64,000 nucleotides of DNA from Microvirga brassicacearum (GTDB taxonomy: Bacteria > Pseudomonadota > Alphaproteobacteria > Rhizobiales > Beijerinckiaceae): NCBI RefSeq assembly GCF_008757455.1, contig NZ_VCMV01000003.1:1-64000 (forward strand), read 5' to 3'. The notes under the pieces were generated by a model that saw nothing but the letters and a program-made list of their open reading frames with translations, did no database searches and had not been told where the DNA came from. Shown here piece by piece: positions 49,838-57,285 of this stretch (the first letter of the stretch is position 1; every line of letters starts with the position of its first letter). A program made the position numbers and the translations under genes.

Positions 49838-50934
49838 TGGCGCGAACAGCTTTGGGCGAGGTTGGGGCGAAGCCCGACGGAGTTCCGGTCAAGGCACTCG
49901 AAAATTTTGTCGCTGAGCTGTTCGCGACCCAGGGGCTCGCCACACACGATGCCTTCATTGTTGCGCGCTGCCTGGTGGAGGCGGATGCGCGCGGCGTCGT
50001 CTCGCACGGGGTTGGCCGCGTACCGATCTACCTGGAGCGGCTCCGCCTTGGCGTCGTAAAGCCGCGTCCGATGTTCGTGCTCGATGAACTGGCGCCGGCT
50101 GCAGCGCGGCTCGATGGCGACAATGGTCTGGGTTTCCTCGTCGCGCACCGAGCGATGGCTGAAGCGATCGAGCGGGCACGAAATTTCGGTATCGGCCTCG
50201 TTCTCGCCTATCACAGCAACCATTTCGGGATGGCGGCGAGCTATCTGCGACAGGCGATCGAGGCCGGTATGGCGGCCTTCGTCTTCACCAACGCGTCGCC
50301 GGCCATGCCGGTATGGGGCGGTCGCACGCCTTTTCTTGGAACGAGCCCGTTCGCCTTTGGCACGCCCGGCGGAACCCGAAGCGGCCCGCTTGTTCTCGAC
50401 ATGGCGACCTCGGTCGTGGCACGCGGGAAGATCCGGCGCGCGGTCGCGCAAAACCAGCCGATTCCGGAAGGGTGGGCGCTCGATTCGGAAGGGCGGCCCA
50501 CGACGAATGCACGCGAGGCTTATGAAGGCCTCATTCTGCCGCTCGGCGGTCCAAAGGGATCCGGCCTTTCGCTCATGATGGAGGTGCTGGCCGGCGTCAT
50601 GTCCGGCTCCGCATTCGGTGGCGAGGTTGGCAATCAATATCTGGACAAGAGCAGCCCTCAGAATGTCGGACACTGCTTCATCGCCTTGCGACCTGAACTG
50701 GCGGTGTCGGCCGATGAATATCGCGATCGCCTCGATGCTTTGGTCGAGCGTGCCAAGGCGACGCCCCGGATGGATGCGGCTCAGCCGATTCTGATGCCGG
50801 GGGAACCGGAGGCGTTGATCGAGGCAGCGAGACGCCGGGACGGCATCCCGCTCTCGACGGAGGACCGCGCTGCCCTTATCGCCGAAGCCGAAATCCTGGA
50901 TCTCGCGCTTCCTGCTTTCCTGTCAGAAACCTGA
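49837..50934 (+). CDS. Ldh2-family NAD(P)-dependent oxidoreductase (malate/ureidoglycolate/sulfolactate dehydrogenase type)
   Basis: A protein of about 365 residues. VSHGVGRVPIYLERLRLG carries the family's His (S-H-G), LAYHSNHFGMAASYLRQA the catalytic-site H-F-G, and FTNASPAMPVWGGRTPFLGTSPFAFGTPGG the NAD(P)-binding loop. LDMATSVVARGKI and LPLGGPKGSGLSLMMEVLAGVMSG complete the C-terminal half. The family oxidises 2-hydroxy acids ((S)-malate, 2,3-diketogulonate, ureidoglycolate, sulfolactate). The start at ATG 49837 matches the coupled stop-start overlap. The context suggests it acts on a hydroxylated di- or tricarboxylate brought in by the ABC importer. Confidence 0.88.
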   Translation: MARTALGEVGAKPDGVPVKALENFVAELFATQGLATHDAFIVARCLVEADARGVVSHGVGRVPIYLERLRLGVVKPRPMFVLDELAPAAARLDGDNGLGFLVAHRAMAEAIERARNFGIGLVLAYHSNHFGMAASYLRQAIEAGMAAFVFTNASPAMPVWGGRTPFLGTSPFAFGTPGGTRSGPLVLDMATSVVARGKIRRAVAQNQPIPEGWALDSEGRPTTNAREAYEGLILPLGGPKGSGLSLMMEVLAGVMSGSAFGGEVGNQYLDKSSPQNVGHCFIALRPELAVSADEYRDRLDALVERAKATPRMDAAQPILMPGEPEALIEAARRRDGIPLSTEDRAALIAEAEILDLALPAFLSET

Positions 50935-50935
50935 T

Positions 50936-51253
50936 ATGCAACTGCAACAGATCGCCAAGGTCATCCGCAGCAAAAATGCTGGACCCTGCCTCGTCACATT
51001 CGACTTGATATTCACCAACGTGGCGGATTTTGAGCTGGCGCGACAACAACTTGCGCATCTCAAGCGCGAAGTTGCCCTTCGTTACGGGCGTTCCGAGGAA
51101 AACGTCAGCGTCATCGATTTTGCACCGGCTCTCGCCGTCAAAATCACGATTCCGCGGGACGTCGTTTCCGGCGATATCGGAGACCGTGACGTCTACGGGG
51201 CCCAGCAGCACGCACCGCTTCTCGATATCGAACTTTCGGAGACCGGCCGATGA
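50936..51253 (+). CDS. DUF4387 domain protein
   Basis: A 105-residue protein MQLQQIAKVIRSKNAGPCLVTFDLIFTNVADFELARQQL that continues with AVKITIPRDVVSGDIGDRDVYGAQQHAPLLDIEL, the full DUF4387 core (K-N-A-G-P at the start, D-x-D-x-x-G-A-Q-Q near the end). The family has no assigned activity. It starts two bases after the dehydrogenase stop and overlaps the AtuA-like gene by four bases. DUF4387 genes regularly stand next to AtuA-like (DUF1446) genes, so the two are probably subunits of one enzyme. Confidence 0.85.
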   Translation: MQLQQIAKVIRSKNAGPCLVTFDLIFTNVADFELARQQLAHLKREVALRYGRSEENVSVIDFAPALAVKITIPRDVVSGDIGDRDVYGAQQHAPLLDIELSETGR

Positions 51254-52644
51254 GCGCGAGCGAACGGCTCATCGAGTCATTCGCCAGAGAACGCAGGCCA
51301 CTGCGCATTCTCGGCGCCTCCGGGCAACTCGGTTATGGCATCCCCACACCCGCATTGGAGGAAGGCCTGCGACGATCGCCGGACATGATCGGCTGCGACA
51401 TGGGCTCGATCGATATTGGGCCACATTACCTCGGCAGTGGGGAAATGGCGCCGACTCGCGTGGGAGCGAAACGCGACCTGCGGAAAGTGCTGAACGCCGC
51501 GCGCCGCCACGACATTCCGCTCATCATCGGCTCGGCCGGTTCGGCTGGCGCAAAGCCGCATCTCGATCAGACGCTCTCGATGATCCGCGAGATTGCGGCG
51601 GCGGACGGTCTGAAGTTCAAGCTTGCTTATGTGCCGGCCGACATTCCACGCGATGTGGTGAAGCGCGCGGTGCGGGCAGGCAAGACATTGCCCATGGACA
51701 CGATGCCGGCATTGACCGAGCAGGATGTCGACGAAGCGGAGAACCTTGTCGGCCAGATGGGGCTGGAGGCTTTTCGGCGGGCGTTGGAAACAGGCGCCGA
51801 TGTGGTCGTGACGGGCCGTGCCTGCGATACGGGCATCTTCGCCAGCATTCCGGCGATGTTGGGCTTCCCGCTGGGACTAGCGACCCATATGGCAAAGATC
51901 GTCGAATGCGCGTCTCTTTGCTGCGTGCCGGGCGGGCGCGACACGATCCTCGCCGTTCTTGACGATGAGGGGTTCGATCTCGAAAGCATGTCGTCGCAGC
52001 GCGCCGCAACCCCCACCTCGGTGGCCGCTCACAGTCTCTACGAACAGGCCGATCCGTACGACATTCGGGAGCCTGCCGGGCACACGGATTTGCGTGCCGT
52101 TACCTATCGTGCGTTGGACGAGCGGCGAACCCGCGTCACGGGAGCGGTTTTCGTGCCCGCGGAACGCCAGACGCTCAAGCTCGAAGGGGCATCGCGGGTC
52201 GGCTTCAGGGCTCTCCTTCTCGCGGGAGCAGCCGATCCCAACTTTATCGCGCAACATGAGACGATTTTTGCCGGCGTCCAGCGCGTTGTGCGCGATCTCG
52301 TCTGCGAGGACACCGCTGAGGACTACAACCTTTCCTTCCGCGTCTATGGAATAGACGGTGTGAGGGCCTGGTCGGATCAGACTGCGGTGCTGCCTCGCGA
52401 GGTGCTTGTCATGGGCGAATGCATCGCGCCGACGCTTGAGCGGGCGGAGGAAGTGGTGCGCACCACCAAGCAATATCTGCTGCATTACGGTTATGAGGGC
52501 CGCGTCTCTACCGCGGGCAATCTGGCGTTCCCCTTTACGCCACCCGAAGTCACAATTGGAGCAGCGTACCGTTTCAACGTCTTTCATCTGATGCAGGTGG
52601 AAGACATGGCCGAGTTGTTTCCGGTGGTGACGGAGACGTTCTAG
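51250..52644 (+). CDS. AtuA-like (DUF1446) acyclic-terpene-utilisation-family protein
   Basis: A 464-residue protein. LRILGASGQLGYGIPTPALEEGLRRSPDMIGCDMGSIDIGPHYLG is the family opening, and IPLIIGSAGSAGAKPHLDQTLSMIREIAA, VVVTGRACDTGIFASIPAMLGFPLGLATHMAKIVECASLCCVPGG and KYTRY-like ends (VSTAGNLAFPFTPPEV) follow. AtuA itself belongs to citronellol/geranyl degradation, but many homologues lie in carboxylate clusters with DUF4387, as here. Activity unknown. It is coupled to DUF4387 by a 4-base overlap and sits in the same operon as the importer and dehydrogenase. Several Cys (CDMG, CDTG, CASLCC) might bind a metal or participate in catalysis. Confidence 0.85.
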   Translation: MSASERLIESFARERRPLRILGASGQLGYGIPTPALEEGLRRSPDMIGCDMGSIDIGPHYLGSGEMAPTRVGAKRDLRKVLNAARRHDIPLIIGSAGSAGAKPHLDQTLSMIREIAAADGLKFKLAYVPADIPRDVVKRAVRAGKTLPMDTMPALTEQDVDEAENLVGQMGLEAFRRALETGADVVVTGRACDTGIFASIPAMLGFPLGLATHMAKIVECASLCCVPGGRDTILAVLDDEGFDLESMSSQRAATPTSVAAHSLYEQADPYDIREPAGHTDLRAVTYRALDERRTRVTGAVFVPAERQTLKLEGASRVGFRALLLAGAADPNFIAQHETIFAGVQRVVRDLVCEDTAEDYNLSFRVYGIDGVRAWSDQTAVLPREVLVMGECIAPTLERAEEVVRTTKQYLLHYGYEGRVSTAGNLAFPFTPPEVTIGAAYRFNVFHLMQVEDMAELFPVVTETF

Positions 52645-52667
52645 ACATTCGTTGAAAGAGAGAACCA

Positions 52668-53162
52668 ATGCCAATCAAGACTGCTGATCTTGTCGATACG
52701 CACGACGCCGAAACACGCTTTTGCCATCTGCCGCTGCGCCTCTTCGGCCGCCGCCGATTTTTCCACGGACGGATCGCAACCTTGCGGACATTCGAGGACA
52801 ACGTGATTCTGAAGCGGCGCCTGGAACAGGACGGCGAGGGGCAGGTTCTCGTCGTCGATGGTGGGGGCTCGACGCGCTGCGCGATCATCGGCGATCAGAT
52901 TGCTGCGATCGGGCACAAAAATCGCTGGGCTGGGATCATCGTCAACGGGGCCTTGCGCGATGTCGCGGAGATCGGCGCAATGGAATTCGGCATCTTCGCT
53001 CTAGGCCATTCACCGAAGAAGAGCACCAAGCTGAGAATCGGCACCGAAGGCGGCGTGGTAACGTTCGGCAACGTCGATTTCACCCCCGGCCATTGGGTCT
53101 ATGCCGATGACGATGGCATTCTGGTTGCGCCCCGCGCCATTCACGAGGACGCGCGCGGCTGA
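52668..53162 (+). CDS. RraA/HMG-aldolase-like protein
   Basis: A 164-residue protein, TADLVDTHDAETRFCHLPLRLFGRRRFFHGRIATLRTFEDNVILK. The phosphohistidine-like swivel fold shows GGGSTRCAIIGDQIAAIGHKNRWAGIIVNGALRDVAEI, which contains the conserved G-D-x-x-A and G-x-x-R-D pattern of RraA and of class II HMG/CHA aldolases. It is close in size to RraA. In this island, beside a PrpF-like protein, an aldolase or oxaloacetate decarboxylase role seems more likely than RNase E control. RBS AGAGAGAA precedes ATG 52668. Last gene of the plus-strand operon. Confidence 0.85.
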   Translation: MPIKTADLVDTHDAETRFCHLPLRLFGRRRFFHGRIATLRTFEDNVILKRRLEQDGEGQVLVVDGGGSTRCAIIGDQIAAIGHKNRWAGIIVNGALRDVAEIGAMEFGIFALGHSPKKSTKLRIGTEGGVVTFGNVDFTPGHWVYADDDGILVAPRAIHEDARG

Positions 53163-53220
53163 AGGCGTGATTCAGTGCGAGCCGATGCTTTTTGCATGAC
53201 CGCGTCGGAGCGGTAGCCTA

Positions 53221-53238
53221 CCAGGCGCAAGGGCCTGG
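53221..53238. terminator. Hairpin between convergent rraA-like and mmgE genes
   Basis: CCAGGC (53221-53226), six-base loop and GCCTGG (53233-53238) lie between the stop codons of the plus-strand RraA-like gene and the minus-strand MmgE/PrpD gene. There is no T run; the position between convergent genes is the main support. Confidence 0.3.
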
Positions 53239-53250
53239 CAGGCGCTGCTG

Positions 53251-54663
53251 TCAACGCGCTCGCAATGCCTGAGCCAATTGCCGAAGCGGACGGTTCTCGA
53301 TATCGAGTACGATGTCCCGAATCTCCTGCGCCTGTTCGAGCGGAATAGCGAGCGACGCCGAGGCAAAGAACTTTTCCGACACGCCGTCGCGATCGAGAGC
53401 GCGCTCGCCGGCACCGCTATTGATCCGCACGTGGCGCATGACCTTGCTGCCGTCGCGCAAGGTGACCTCGACCCCGCCGGAGAAAAACGTCGGGAAAGCC
53501 GAATTGCTGTCGACCGAGCATCGAACACGCCGGGTGAGGGCGAGAACATCCGCATCCGCAAGCGCCTCGGGCTGTAGTTCCGGAAGACCGAACCCTCCTT
53601 TGATGAGGCAGGTGGCCACCACGAATGGCGCGCTGAACTTTGCCTCATAGTCGGTGGTCGGGTTTTGTTTGGCCGCAGTGGGCTCTGCCACGATGGGCAT
53701 GGTGTCCTTCGGCAGAAAAGCTTCCACGTCCGCGATCTCGGCAGCGTCGACGATGCGGTTCAATTCGATTGCTGCGTCAGCGCAGCCATGAATGAAATGG
53801 CAGACCGGATAGGGCTTGATCGCGGTGTCGGCGAAGTTCCACGTTTCACCAAGTCCTTCGGCGATCAAGCCCAGATCGGCGTGTTCCGCATAGCTTTGCA
53901 GATAGGCATGAAGAAGACCGAATCTGCCTTCATAGGGACGCGAAGGACCCTTGAAACCCGCTTGGGCGAGGCGAGCGGCCGTGATACCCGCGACGGCGGC
54001 CCAGCCGGGGTGAAAGCGTTTGGTCCACGCTCCCTCCTCGAGGAAGACCTGCACGCCGGATGCCGTACTTGCGGCGATGCCCTGGGCGGAAATCATCTGA
54101 TCCGCGTCGAGGTCTAAGAGTTTTGAGGCGATGATGGCCGAACTGAAATGAGCGACGACGCCGGTGGCGTGGAATCCAACGTGGTGGAACCCGCCTTTCA
54201 CGGCCGCACCGACTCTGACGGCGGTTTCCATCCCGGCCATGTAGGCGAGGAGAAACTGCCGACCGTCGACGTCGAGGGATTCCGACAGGGACAACGCACA
54301 CGGAAGACAGGCAGCGCTGGCGTGAATGATGCTGGCGAGATGCGTATCGTCGAAATCGAGGCCGTGGATCAGGATCCCGTTGGCCAGCGCCGCGTCGCGC
54401 ACCGGGAGACGCTCGCGGCGGCCCAGCACGCTGCACGTGCCGTCCCGCTCGGCGAGCGCTACGATCCCCGCCATGGCGCGCTCGGAAAACGAATAGGCAT
54501 TCGACGCGAGCCCGACGCCGAGTGCGTCAAGGATGAGCAATTTCGCTCTTTCGGTCGCCGCCACCGGAACATCGTCAAAGACAAGTCGAGACGCAAATCG
54601 GGCCACGCTTTCAGCGGGCGGCGAAGCGATCGTGAATTCAGGGGCTTGCGACGTTGCGACCAT
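53251..54663 (-). CDS. MmgE/PrpD family protein (copy 2)
   Basis: A 470-residue protein: SVARFASRLVFDDVPVAATERAKLLILDALGVGLAS, ALANGILIHGLDFDDTHLASIIHASAACLPCALSLSES (with the typical H-x-L-D-F-D-D-T), VGFHATGVVAHFSSAIIASKLL, SGVQVFLEEGAWTKRFHPGWAAVAGITAARLAQAGFKG, and ending in PLRQLAQALRAR. This copy has the full active-site motif. The family dehydrates or decarboxylates 2-methylcitrate, aconitate and similar acids. It is divergent from GntR gene 2, with the second GTCAAC palindrome between, hence probably controlled by it. It is only distantly similar to the copies at 41.3 and 57.3 kb. Confidence 0.88.
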   Translation of the reverse strand: MVATSQAPEFTIASPPAESVARFASRLVFDDVPVAATERAKLLILDALGVGLASNAYSFSERAMAGIVALAERDGTCSVLGRRERLPVRDAALANGILIHGLDFDDTHLASIIHASAACLPCALSLSESLDVDGRQFLLAYMAGMETAVRVGAAVKGGFHHVGFHATGVVAHFSSAIIASKLLDLDADQMISAQGIAASTASGVQVFLEEGAWTKRFHPGWAAVAGITAARLAQAGFKGPSRPYEGRFGLLHAYLQSYAEHADLGLIAEGLGETWNFADTAIKPYPVCHFIHGCADAAIELNRIVDAAEIADVEAFLPKDTMPIVAEPTAAKQNPTTDYEAKFSAPFVVATCLIKGGFGLPELQPEALADADVLALTRRVRCSVDSNSAFPTFFSGGVEVTLRDGSKVMRHVRINSGAGERALDRDGVSEKFFASASLAIPLEQAQEIRDIVLDIENRPLRQLAQALRAR

Positions 54664-54717
54664 AGGTTCCTCCGGACGTCTTTCGGTGACAGAAAGCAGC
54701 CACGACCGATCTCTATT

Positions 54718-54730
54718 GTCAACAGTTTAC
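54718..54730. promoter_or_regulatory. Palindrome GTCAAC-A-GTTTAC, candidate GntR operator (site 2 of 2)
   Basis: Near-perfect copy of the 13-base palindrome at 45794-45806, found between the divergent starts of MmgE/PrpD copy 2 (54663, minus) and GntR gene 2 (54836, plus). Only one base differs between half-sites. The shared motif points to one regulator acting at both promoters, most simply GntR gene 2 itself. Confidence 0.55.
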
Positions 54731-54835
54731 ATCTTGGCTAAGTTGGCCTGGAGGACAGCATCTTCCGCGCGGCGTGATTTCGCGCTAGCAACATGATCAC
54801 GCCCATACCGGAGGCGGCCAACATTTGGTTTAGTC

Positions 54836-55591
54836 ATGTCGCAACTCCTTTCCGGTCGTGTCCGTGCCCAATCGTTGGTCGACGTCGTGACTCAGCGTCT
54901 GGAAGAGGCGATCATGAGCGGCGAATTCGCCCCCGGCAGCCGGCTCAGCGAGCATGCGCTCGCGACCTCGTTGGGTGTTAGCCGCGGGCCGCTTCGGGAG
55001 GCCATCCGCCGTCTTGAAGGCCGCAAGCTGGTCGAACGCACGCCCAATATCGGCGTCCACATTGCGGTTCTGTCGCTCAAGGATCTGGCGGACCTCCTCA
55101 TTGTCCGCGAGGCGTTGGAGGGAATGGCCTGCCGGCTTGCCGCAGAGCGGATGACCGACGAAGAGCTGTCGGGCCTGGACCAACTGCTCGAGGAGCACGG
55201 CGAGCAGGAGAGCGTGCGCGCCGGCACCGGCTATTACCAAGAGGGAAGGGATTTCGATTTCCACTTCCGCATCGTAAAAGCCAGCGGCAATGCCCAGCTC
55301 ATACAAATGCTCACGGGCGACCTTTACGATCTCCTGCGCGTCTATCGCTATAAATCCAGCACACTCGATGGCCGCGCCGCGAAAGCCTTCCAGGAGCACA
55401 AGGCGGTCGTAGCTGCGCTCAAATCCCGCGATCCTGACAAAGCCGAGGCCGCGATGCGCCTGCATGTCCGCAACGCGCGAATGCACGTGGCGACGCGCAT
55501 GGTCACGGAGGAGCCGGTGATTCCGGCTCCAAAGCGGCAGGGGGCTCGCGCGGAGACACCGCCCTCGAAGCAGCGCATCGTTCGCCTCTGA
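54836..55591 (+). CDS. GntR/FCD-family transcriptional regulator 2
   Basis: A 251-residue protein. The winged helix is VTQRLEEAIMSGEFAPGSRLSEHALATSLGVSRGPLREAIRRLEGRKLVERTPNIGVHIAVLS. The FCD domain follows, with LLIVREALEGMACRLAAERM, DFDFHFRIVKASGNAQLIQML and AFQEHKAVVAALKSRDPDKAEAAMRLHVRNARMH, keeping the Asp/His metal site. The tail (about 225-251) is basic and disordered. It is divergent from MmgE/PrpD copy 2 and probably binds the GTCAAC palindromes at 54.7 and 45.8 kb. The TcuA-like gene lies 169 bases downstream. Confidence 0.9.
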   Translation: MSQLLSGRVRAQSLVDVVTQRLEEAIMSGEFAPGSRLSEHALATSLGVSRGPLREAIRRLEGRKLVERTPNIGVHIAVLSLKDLADLLIVREALEGMACRLAAERMTDEELSGLDQLLEEHGEQESVRAGTGYYQEGRDFDFHFRIVKASGNAQLIQMLTGDLYDLLRVYRYKSSTLDGRAAKAFQEHKAVVAALKSRDPDKAEAAMRLHVRNARMHVATRMVTEEPVIPAPKRQGARAETPPSKQRIVRL

Positions 55592-55676
55592 ACGCCTCCA
55601 CCCTGGGACCAAAGCAGGCATCAAGCGGCTATCTCGCTTAAGTCACGACGCCTCGGGTCCCCCTCTTGCATATAAT

Positions 55677-55684
55677 TGTATACA
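55677..55684. promoter_or_regulatory. Palindrome TGTATACA, candidate GntR operator (site 2)
   Basis: Same TGTATACATA string as at 43996-44005, here 77 bases before the TcuA-like start codon and in an AT-rich patch (ATATAATTGTATACATA) that may include the promoter -10 region. It would place the TcuA-like operon under the same regulator as prpF. Confidence 0.5.
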
Positions 55685-55760
55685 TAGGTATGGAAAGGAA
55701 TGCATCTCGCGGGCCAGATCGTGCTCGCGCCAAAAACCGCAGGATCGAGGGGACGCCGCC

Positions 55761-57260
55761 ATGAAGGATGAAAAAGCAAAGGCTTACGACGTCATTGTCG
55801 TGGGAGCAGGGAACGCCGCCCTAGCGGCAGCTGTGTCCGCCAAGGAAAACGGCGCGGAGCGCGTTGTCGTTCTTGAGAAGGCGCCGCGGGATATGCGGGG
55901 CGGTAACACCCATTGGAGCGGCGGCGTGCTGCGCTTTGCCTATGACGATCCGCGTGAGATCGGCGATTTGCTGCCGGGCATCGAGAATGAGTACGACAAC
56001 TTCTATGACGGCATCTCGCCCTACACCAAGGATGATTTCCACGGAGACTTGATGCGCGTCACCAGCGGGCGCACTGACCCGGTGCTCTCGAAACTCCTCG
56101 TCGCCAATTCCCAGGAGACGGTGAAGTGGATGAAGAACACCGGCGGCGTCAAAATGGAGCCGGCGATTTCACTTTCAGCGGTGAAGAAGGGCAATGTCAT
56201 GGTCTGGGCGCGCGGCCTCGTTGTGCGTGCCGAGCATGAGGGTGTTGGCCTCTCCCGGAGTTGGTTCGCCACCGCCGAACGCCTCGGCATCGAGGTGCGC
56301 TATGGCTCCGCCGCCGTGGAGCTGCTGGTGGGAGAGGATGGCCGCATCAGCGGAGTGAAGGTCAAGGACGACGAGGGCATCTCGACCTTGAATGCCCGAG
56401 CCGTCGTTCTCGGTTGCGGCGGTTTTGAAGCCAACGTTCAGATGCGCACGCAACATATCGGTCCGCTTGTGGGCGCGGCCAAAGTTCGCGGCACACCGCA
56501 CAATCAAGGCGACGGTTTGCGCATGGCAATGAATATCGGCGCCATGCCGTGGGGTCAATGGAGCGGCTGCCACGCGACGCCGATCAGCGCGGATTGGGGC
56601 GATTTTGCGCCCCGCGAAATGACCGATCGCAGCAATCGCCTGAGTTACGTCTACGCCGTCATGCTCAACCGCAAGGGTCTCCGCTTCGTCGACGAGGGCG
56701 AGGACGGTGCGCTGTTCACCTATGCGAAATTTGGCCGGGCGATCCTCGCAGAACCGGGCGCCAAGGCATGGCAGATTTTTGACTCCAAGGTGGTGCACCT
56801 TCTGGAGCCACGATATCAGACCAGCAAGCCGATCGTCGCCGACACGCTGGAGGATCTCGTCGATCAACTCGATTTCGACAACAAGGTACAAGCCCTGAAG
56901 ACGCTGCGGGAATACAACGCCGCGGCGCGGGCACCGGAAGACGGTTACGATCCGACCGTAAAGGACGGCCTTTCCACCCAGGGGCTGGCGCTGGAGAAAA
57001 CCAACTGGGGCCTCCGGATCGATAAGGCGCCTTACTACGCCTACAGCGCCACAGGCGGGATTACATTTACGTTCGGCGGACTGAAAGTGAATGAGAACGC
57101 ACAGGTCGTCGGCACCGATTGGCGTCCGATCAAAGGGCTGTTCTGTTGCGGCGAGATGGTTGGCGGTTTGTTTTACGACAACTATCCGGCGGGAACGGGA
57201 CTGGTATCGGGCGCCACGTTCGGCCGGATCGCAGGCCGCAATGCGGCCACGATGAATTGA
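55761..57260 (+). CDS. FAD-dependent dehydrogenase, tricarballylate dehydrogenase (TcuA)-like
   Basis: A 499-residue protein of the succinate dehydrogenase/fumarate reductase flavoprotein family. YDVIVVGAGNAALAAAVSAKENGAERVVVLEKAPRDMRGGNTHWSGGVLRFAYDD is the FAD site and the opening typical of TcuA. AVVLGCGGFEANVQMRTQ, GTPHNQGDGLRMAMNIGA and MLNRKGLRFVDEGED follow, and YAYSATGGITFTFGGLKVNENAQVV and GLFCCGEMVGGLFYDNYPAGTGLVSGATFGRIAG end it. TcuA oxidises tricarballylate to cis-aconitate in Salmonella. A TcuB-type electron partner is not in the window, so the substrate is inferred, not proven. It begins an operon with MmgE/PrpD copy 3, dehydrogenase and aldolase. Confidence 0.85.
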   Translation: MKDEKAKAYDVIVVGAGNAALAAAVSAKENGAERVVVLEKAPRDMRGGNTHWSGGVLRFAYDDPREIGDLLPGIENEYDNFYDGISPYTKDDFHGDLMRVTSGRTDPVLSKLLVANSQETVKWMKNTGGVKMEPAISLSAVKKGNVMVWARGLVVRAEHEGVGLSRSWFATAERLGIEVRYGSAAVELLVGEDGRISGVKVKDDEGISTLNARAVVLGCGGFEANVQMRTQHIGPLVGAAKVRGTPHNQGDGLRMAMNIGAMPWGQWSGCHATPISADWGDFAPREMTDRSNRLSYVYAVMLNRKGLRFVDEGEDGALFTYAKFGRAILAEPGAKAWQIFDSKVVHLLEPRYQTSKPIVADTLEDLVDQLDFDNKVQALKTLREYNAAARAPEDGYDPTVKDGLSTQGLALEKTNWGLRIDKAPYYAYSATGGITFTFGGLKVNENAQVVGTDWRPIKGLFCCGEMVGGLFYDNYPAGTGLVSGATFGRIAGRNAATMN

Positions 57261-57285
57261 TCGTCAAAGATCTAGGAGAAGCGAG

